Positions 12,204 to 16,944 of a stretch of 16,944 nucleotides of DNA are shown one piece after another (position 1 is the first letter of the stretch; each line of letters begins with the position of its first letter). The notes below the pieces were generated by a model. The model was not told the DNA's origin. It made no database searches and saw only the letters and a list, made by a program, of their open reading frames with translations. Source of the DNA: an uncultured Muribaculaceae bacterium (GTDB lineage: Bacteria > Bacteroidota > Bacteroidia > Bacteroidales > Muribaculaceae); the NCBI GenBank assembly GCA_958436175.1, contig CAUBJF010000020.1:1-16944 (forward strand). The letters run 5' to 3'. Both the position numbers and the translations under genes were made by a program.

Positions 12204-14738
12204 TTATTCCTTCGCCAGGGGCACACGGAGCACTGTCACAGAATTTGGGGCGCAGACAATCGGTGACTTGCGGCTGCCGATGTTCACTGTCGATTCACGT
12301 GCCACGATTTTTTCGGGCTCGTCGAAGGAATTCTCGGCATTTATATCCGGCGAGGATATCTCATAGCGCACGGCACGACCGAACACGGGATGTCCGCCCT
12401 TGAGGTCAAGGGATGTCTCCCAAGGCTCGTTGCGAGCATTTACCATCTTGACAATGAGATCATTGCTGTCCTTGTCGATACCGGCGACGGCATAATGCTT
12501 GTTGACAACGTTATAGTCGTATTCGTAGGCAAGTTTGCCGTCGAGATAGCACTTCCATTTGTTGCCACGGATGTCGATGCGTACGTCGTACCACTTGTCC
12601 TTCAATATCGGCATCTGATTGCGGTAGTCGAAGAGCGAAACAGAGCCTTTTTCGGGACATACCTCGCGGAAAAGGACGGATTCGTTGCTGTGGCTGCCCA
12701 TATCGGCCATGAAATAGCGGTCGCGGTCGGTCATGCCGAAGATGACGCGGAAACCTTCGCCGCCGTTGGTCTTACGGGCTTTCAGGGTGATTGTGCAGTC
12801 GCCAAGATCGAGATTGTCGAGGCGCAGGACGGCATCCGAGACCTTGGGCTGCCGGAGCATACCGTCCTCGACCTTCCATTCGCCCTTGATTTTGGACCAG
12901 CGGCTGTCGAGGTCGCTGAAATCGGAGGAGTAGACGGTCTTTCCGCCCGACACTACCTTGATGTCCTTGAAATCGGCGGCGCTGTTCTGCGTTGCAAGGC
13001 CGATGGAGCCTTTCGGCGAGAAAGGCACGGCAGTCCGCTCGCCACGGATGCGTGTACGCACGTTGTAGTCGGGACGGTTGTCGTTGAAGAGCTTGACGAT
13101 ATGGTAGTTGGTGCGACCGTAGGTCTGCTTATTGTCGAACACGATGAGATGACCGCGGCCATAATGTGAATGCTGGAGGAGTGGCGCGTAGGAAACGAGC
13201 TGCACCTTGTCGGCATTACGCTCCACGCCCGTGAGGAAGGCAGCCTCGGCAAGCGAGGAATAGAGGTTCGAACGGCCGGTAGCGGCATACTCGCCGATGT
13301 AAATCTTATAGGGGAGGCGCGAAGGCAGCTTGTCGTAGACATCGGCGTTGTTGTAGAACCAGTCGGCAGTCTCGTAGTAGTGAGGGTCGATGATGTCGAT
13401 ATCGTCGAGGCGTTCGAGGTCTTTGCTGAACATGAGGGCCGTGACGAGCTCTATCTGCGGATAGCGGGCCTTGATGGCCTTGTGGAAGCGGTTGTAGTTC
13501 TCGGCATAGCGCCAGAAAACGTTCTCGTTGCCGACCTCTACATAGCGGAGGGGGAAGGGTTCGGGATGGCCGTTGCGGGCACGTTCGGCACCCCACTTCG
13601 TGGTCTCGGCATCGCCGACAGCGTATTCTATAGCGTCGAGAGCCTCCTGGATGAGGGGTTCGAGCTCTTCACCCTGTACATAGTCGCCGTTGCGGAAGAG
13701 GCAGGACATACCGGCATTGCAAACGAACATACCGTCGGCCCCGATATCCTCGCAGAACTGGAGGAATTCATGGTAGCCGAAGCCGTAGGTGCTTCGATAG
13801 CCCCACAGGTCGTACTCGCCGGGGCGTTCGACGGGCTTACCTATCGTCTCCTTCCACTTGACGCGGTTGTCGAGGGTCAGGCCTTCGACGATACAGCCGC
13901 CGGGCCAGCGCACAAAGGCAGGATGCAGGCCTTCGATAGTCTCGGCAACGTCTTTGCGAAGGCCGTTGGGTCGACCCTTATATGTATCTTCGGGGAAGAG
14001 GGACACGTAGTCGAGCCACACGGTACCCTGGGTGGGGAAGGAGATGTCGAGGGTGCAGCCGTCGGCACTTTCGGACGGCACGAGGGTGGCGGTATAGTGG
14101 TTCCAATTACCGTCTGAGACAAGACGGTAATTTTCGGAGGCTATCCTTCGGCCTTCGCGGTCAATGATAGCCGCACGGCAACGTGGTGTCTTCTCGGAAC
14201 GGACATAGAACTCGAGCTTGTATTTCTTGTCTTTAGCCACCGACATGCCCCAGTAGCCGGTATTTACAGCGCTGACATCGCGGAAGGCGGAGTCGAGGTC
14301 GATGCGGAGAGCGTTCGGGGTGGCAGCGTTGAGAGGATACTCGTCGGTAACACGGGAGCGTGCCTGCGAACCATCGGCATATTGCGTTCGCCAGCCGGTC
14401 ATGGCCTTGTCGGGGCTCCAGCGTACACGGAAGCGGTTGATAGAGTCGTTGGAATAGCAATGCTTGTGCGGAGCGGCGGCGAAACCCTGCTCGTCGAGTG
14501 TACAGCCCGAAGGCATACGGCCTTCTTCGAAGCCACGGTTGCGTACCATCTCGGCATAGAGGCCGCCGTCGCCGGAGCCTGAAATCTCTTCGAAGAACAC
14601 GCCGTAGAGCGACGAAGGAACATCAGCACCACGGCTGCCAAGGTCTATCTCTATGCGCGAATCTTCGGCGGCACACACGGCCGAGCCTAACAGCAGAGTC
14701 GCGGAAAGACACAAAAATCTTTTCAATCTGTGCATCAT
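12204..14738 (-). CDS. GH51 alpha-L-arabinofuranosidase with inserted beta-sandwich domain
   Basis: The product is 844 aa, secreted (signal peptide ending near VCAAE at about 24). It should release terminal alpha-L-arabinofuranose from plant arabinan or arabinoxylan in the periplasm or at the surface. Order of parts: N-terminal strand typical of GH51 (SLYGVFFEEIS at about 43-53); a carbohydrate-binding-like beta-sandwich at about 100-250; the catalytic barrel from about 255, with RWPGG at 277-281; acid/base Glu405 in the GNEN motif (403-406); and nucleophile Glu483 in IGEYAAT. A further domain at about 595-745 (SSDFSDLDSRW to YLDGKLAYEY) looks like a concanavalin/DUF1080-type sandwich and is inserted before the final C-terminal beta domain. 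No SusC/SusD or other glycosidase genes flank it here. A -7 box lies at 14794-14787. Confidence 0.92.
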   Translation of the reverse strand: MMHRLKRFLCLSATLLLGSAVCAAEDSRIEIDLGSRGADVPSSLYGVFFEEISGSGDGGLYAEMVRNRGFEEGRMPSGCTLDEQGFAAAPHKHCYSNDSINRFRVRWSPDKAMTGWRTQYADGSQARSRVTDEYPLNAATPNALRIDLDSAFRDVSAVNTGYWGMSVAKDKKYKLEFYVRSEKTPRCRAAIIDREGRRIASENYRLVSDGNWNHYTATLVPSESADGCTLDISFPTQGTVWLDYVSLFPEDTYKGRPNGLRKDVAETIEGLHPAFVRWPGGCIVEGLTLDNRVKWKETIGKPVERPGEYDLWGYRSTYGFGYHEFLQFCEDIGADGMFVCNAGMSCLFRNGDYVQGEELEPLIQEALDAIEYAVGDAETTKWGAERARNGHPEPFPLRYVEVGNENVFWRYAENYNRFHKAIKARYPQIELVTALMFSKDLERLDDIDIIDPHYYETADWFYNNADVYDKLPSRLPYKIYIGEYAATGRSNLYSSLAEAAFLTGVERNADKVQLVSYAPLLQHSHYGRGHLIVFDNKQTYGRTNYHIVKLFNDNRPDYNVRTRIRGERTAVPFSPKGSIGLATQNSAADFKDIKVVSGGKTVYSSDFSDLDSRWSKIKGEWKVEDGMLRQPKVSDAVLRLDNLDLGDCTITLKARKTNGGEGFRVIFGMTDRDRYFMADMGSHSNESVLFREVCPEKGSVSLFDYRNQMPILKDKWYDVRIDIRGNKWKCYLDGKLAYEYDYNVVNKHYAVAGIDKDSNDLIVKMVNARNEPWETSLDLKGGHPVFGRAVRYEISSPDINAENSFDEPEKIVARESTVNIGSRKSPIVCAPNSVTVLRVPLAKE

Positions 14739-14786
14739 AGGTGGTTTAAATTGTTATAAATAAGAAATGTGATTTTATTCCTGCTG

Positions 14787-14794
14787 CAAAATTA
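14787..14794 (-). promoter_or_regulatory. -7 box of the GH51 gene
   Basis: On the minus strand TAATTTTG (14794-14787) fits TAnnTTTG and lies about 50 bp before the GH51 start. No good -33 TTTG is visible at the expected distance. Confidence 0.45.
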
Positions 14795-14817
14795 GATATA
14801 ATCTCGCATATTTTCGG

Positions 14818-14825
14818 TACCTTTG
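14818..14825 (+). promoter_or_regulatory. -7 box of the rhomboid/EEP operon
   Basis: TACCTTTG fits TAnnTTTG exactly and is followed by GCA, the common context in Bacteroidetes. It lies 65 bp before the rhomboid start, in the intergenic region shared with GH51. Confidence 0.55.
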
Positions 14826-14890
14826 CAGACATAAAAAAAGGCCTTATTCAGGCAAGGACTTAAAGCCCAAACAGATACAACTGAAAACAT

Positions 14891-15646
14891 ATGTTTCCCA
14901 ATAGATCCAATTTCTTCGCCTCGATGCCTCCGGTGGTCAAGAACCTGCTCATAATCAATGTTCTTGTATGGCTCGCCATGGCGCTCGTACCGGCCATCGA
15001 CCATAGCTTCACCAAACTGCTGGCGCTCTACTATTTCAGCTCGCCGGGATTCCAGCCCTACCAGCTATTCACCTACATGTTCGTCCACGGCAGCTTCATG
15101 CACCTGTTCTTCAACATGTTCGCCCTGGTGATGTTCGGCATGACGATAGAAAGGGCCATGGGCTCGGGCCGATTCTTGTTCTACTATATCACCTGCGGTA
15201 TCGGAGCCGCCCTGATACAGCTCGGGGTTTTCGCCATCTATATCCATAACCTTGAAGGTCTCTTCAACGGTGCCGAGGTCAACGAGATAATCACACGCGG
15301 CTGGCACCTAATCCGCGAAGGCTACAACTTCACCGACCCTGACGCTTCCAAGCTCAACGCTTTCGTCAATACACCTATGGTAGGCGCCTCGGGAGCGATA
15401 TACGGTGTCCTGCTCGCCTTCGGGTTCCTCTTCCCCAACGTGCCTATCTATATCTTCTTCATCCCAATACCCATCAAGGCCAAATACCTCATCATCGGCT
15501 ACTTCGTTCTCGAGCTGTTCTACGGTATCGGCGGCTCGGCCGACGGCGTTGCCCACTTCGCCCATGTCGGCGGCATGGTCCTCGGATTCCTGCTGCTGCT
15601 CTACTGGAAACGCAAGGGCGTGTTCAACAACCGCTGGTTCTTCTGA
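14891..15646 (+). CDS. Rhomboid-family intramembrane serine protease
   Basis: The product is 251 aa with about six membrane segments. The rhomboid signatures are intact: His71-x-x-x-Asn75 (HLFFN, the oxyanion region), Gly165-Ala-Ser167-Gly (nucleophile serine in GASGAIYG) and His225 (AHFAHVGG, catalytic base). The protein should cleave transmembrane substrates within the membrane. A soluble-looking stretch of about 45 residues (about 118-162, rich in Asn/Glu/Arg) separates the third segment from the GASG helix. The gene is followed after 6 nt by the EEP-family gene, so the two are co-transcribed; the substrate is unknown. Confidence 0.92.
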   Translation: MFPNRSNFFASMPPVVKNLLIINVLVWLAMALVPAIDHSFTKLLALYYFSSPGFQPYQLFTYMFVHGSFMHLFFNMFALVMFGMTIERAMGSGRFLFYYITCGIGAALIQLGVFAIYIHNLEGLFNGAEVNEIITRGWHLIREGYNFTDPDASKLNAFVNTPMVGASGAIYGVLLAFGFLFPNVPIYIFFIPIPIKAKYLIIGYFVLELFYGIGGSADGVAHFAHVGGMVLGFLLLLYWKRKGVFNNRWFF

Positions 15647-15652
15647 AATAGG

Positions 15653-16780
15653 ATGAAACAGGACTCCAAAAAGAAACGCTCGCCATTCATGCGCCTCCTG
15701 CGAGGCTTATTTATGTTCCTGAGCATCTTGGCTATACTGGCCATGCTTGTATCGGCATATGCAGGGAACGTGTCGCCGCTAAAGAACGGAGGTACATGGG
15801 GGATACTGCCCTTGTGCCTTGAACCATGCATGGCTATATGTCTGCTGCTGATGATAGTACAGCTCGGATGGCACTGGCGTGGCGTGGTTGCCATAGCCAT
15901 AGGGTATCTCGCATGCGCCGGCCCATGTCTCGACGTCTGTCCCCTCAACGTCCATATCGGCGAGCGTAAAGCTCCTGAGGGGGGTACCGAACTGACGCTG
16001 ATGACCTACAATGTGCTTGGGTTCCACGACCAGCGCGAGGGGGTTGAAACCGAGGAGAATGCCGTCATCGACTATATCCTCGCCTCGGATGCTGACATCG
16101 TATGTCTTCAGGAAAGCGGCAATCTCGCGATCAGCAAAGGGAACAAAATCACGGCAAAACAGATGGAGAAGCTACATGCCAAATACAAGGAAATAGTCAT
16201 GGGAGGCTCCTCGCAGACCGTATTCTCGAAATACCCGATTACACCTATCCATATCGTGACGACACGCGAGGAATTCAACGACGCTGATGTCAACGCCTTT
16301 CGCGTAGGGCTGCCCGGAGGGAAAACTGTTACGGTTTTCAACGTACATCTCCAGTCGTTCATGCTCACCCAGGACGACCGCCGCATCTACCGCGAGATAA
16401 CCACCCTCAAGGAACAGCCTATCCGCGATGTCAAGACCCAGTTGTTCGACAAGCTTCGATTCGCCAACGTCGAACGTGCCCGCCAGGCACAAGCTCTTTT
16501 GCGCTTCATACGACACTACGGAGGACCGAATGTGATTGTATGCGGGGACTTCAACGATGTATCGACCAGCTACGCTATACGCACTCTCGAAGATGCCGGT
16601 CTCCGCGAAGTCTATCCCGAATTAGGATTCGGCCCGATAATCACCTACAATGCCTCCCGCCTCTACTTCGGCATAGACCATGTCCTCTACAAGGGTGACA
16701 TAGTCCCCCTTGCCATCAGCCGCGGCAACATCAAAGCCTCCGACCACTACCCGGTAACAGTTAAATTGGCAGTGGAGTAA
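15653..16780 (+). CDS. Membrane-anchored endonuclease/exonuclease/phosphatase-family protein
   Basis: The product is 375 aa. The N-terminus is basic (many Lys/Arg in residues 2-17), followed by about three membrane segments (about 18-38, 50-70, 77-92), and then the EEP catalytic domain from about 112. All core motifs are present: Asn120 (MTYNVLGF), Glu154 (CLQES), Asn230/His232 (FNVHLQS), Asp299/Asn301 (GDFND), Asp342-His343 (GIDHVLY) and Asp364-His365 (SDHYPV). The family includes metal-dependent phosphodiesterases acting on nucleic acids or phospholipids; the substrate cannot be told from sequence. The membrane anchoring and pairing with rhomboid are typical of Bacteroidetes envelope loci. 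It ends before a strong terminator. Confidence 0.9.
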   Translation: MKQDSKKKRSPFMRLLRGLFMFLSILAILAMLVSAYAGNVSPLKNGGTWGILPLCLEPCMAICLLLMIVQLGWHWRGVVAIAIGYLACAGPCLDVCPLNVHIGERKAPEGGTELTLMTYNVLGFHDQREGVETEENAVIDYILASDADIVCLQESGNLAISKGNKITAKQMEKLHAKYKEIVMGGSSQTVFSKYPITPIHIVTTREEFNDADVNAFRVGLPGGKTVTVFNVHLQSFMLTQDDRRIYREITTLKEQPIRDVKTQLFDKLRFANVERARQAQALLRFIRHYGGPNVIVCGDFNDVSTSYAIRTLEDAGLREVYPELGFGPIITYNASRLYFGIDHVLYKGDIVPLAISRGNIKASDHYPVTVKLAVE

Positions 16781-16797
16781 GCGCTACAGAGCAGAGA

Positions 16798-16815
16798 AAT
16801 ATGGCAAGCCATATT
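16798..16815. repeat. Perfect 8-bp inverted repeat after the EEP gene
   Basis: AATATGGC and GCCATATT are separated by 2 nt, 18 bp after the EEP stop. No T-run follows. It may be a small 3'-UTR hairpin. Confidence 0.45.
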
Positions 16816-16850
16816 AACTGGTACAAATACTAAGAGAAGATATGATAGCA

Positions 16851-16892
16851 CACAAAAGGCGGACTTTCCTCGCGAAAAGTCCGCCTTTTGTG
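16851..16892. terminator. Strong bidirectional terminator shared by the EEP operon and tRNA-Arg
   Basis: A perfect 17-bp stem (16851-16867 with 16876-16892) encloses an 8-nt loop. Both directions end in a CCTTTTG-type T-run. The right arm overlaps the last two bases of the tRNA gene. Confidence 0.85.
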
Positions 16893-16944
16893 ACTCCTAC
16901 AGGATTCAAACCTGTAACCTTCTGATCCGTAGTCAGATGCTCTA
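16891..16944 (-). tRNA. tRNA-Arg(ACG), 5' part cut by window edge
   Basis: Read on the minus strand, the window begins in the D-arm end (TAGAGCA), then the anticodon stem TCTGA/TCAGA around the loop CTACGGA with anticodon ACG (16930-16928). A 5-nt variable loop follows, then the T arm ACAGG/CCTGT with loop TTTGAAT, the acceptor half AGGAGTC and discriminator A at 16891. CCA is not encoded. The T loop has T where C56 is usual. About 20 nt of the 5' side lie outside the window. Confidence 0.88.

Overview
The window reads as chromosomal DNA from a member of the Bacteroidales. Evidence: several promoters have the Bacteroidetes -7 box TAnnTTTG; there are many SPII lipoproteins; and the gene types (DUF3244-like protein, PorT-like outer-membrane barrel, GH51 with an inserted concanavalin-like domain, Bacteroidetes-type arm-domain integrase, possible T9SS tail) are typical of gut Bacteroidales. 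A Muribaculaceae-like genome is plausible, but I cannot fix the genus from sequence alone.

Layout. (1) 1-1499: an AT-rich stretch with a truncated TPR lipoprotein (minus) divergent from a small secreted DUF3244-like protein (plus). (2) 1500-6480: an accessory island. It holds a complete tyrosine recombinase (1894-3147) and then about 950 bp of non-coding DNA unusually dense in inverted repeats, including six copies of a three-unit repeat that form three matched inverted pairs. A tight three-gene minus-strand operon of unknown function follows (6088 to 4096), expressed from a strong Bacteroidetes promoter through a structured leader of about 270 nt. The same interrupted palindrome occurs on both sides of this block (3249-3290 and 6414-6456). 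(3) 6713-8624: a lipoprotein and an outer-membrane beta-barrel gene, translationally coupled; the lipoprotein's natural start appears to be ACG. (4) 8650-11318: a minus-strand pair of secreted proteins, one with a recent 387-bp internal tandem duplication and one with a possible sorting tail, divergent from a Crp/Fnr-family regulator (11522-12112). An inverted repeat covers the minus-strand -7 box between them. (5) 12204-14738: a GH51 alpha-L-arabinofuranosidase, divergent from a rhomboid protease / EEP-phosphatase pair (14891-16780). The window ends in a partial tRNA-Arg(ACG) that shares a bidirectional terminator with that pair.

Regions 4 and 5 look like ordinary chromosomal genes. The best candidates for something undescribed are the paired three-unit repeats and hairpin cluster downstream of the integrase, and the leader RNA plus three-gene operon next to it. 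No function is assigned to that operon. No homology searches, GC calculations or RNA folding programs were run; all family calls come from reading motifs.
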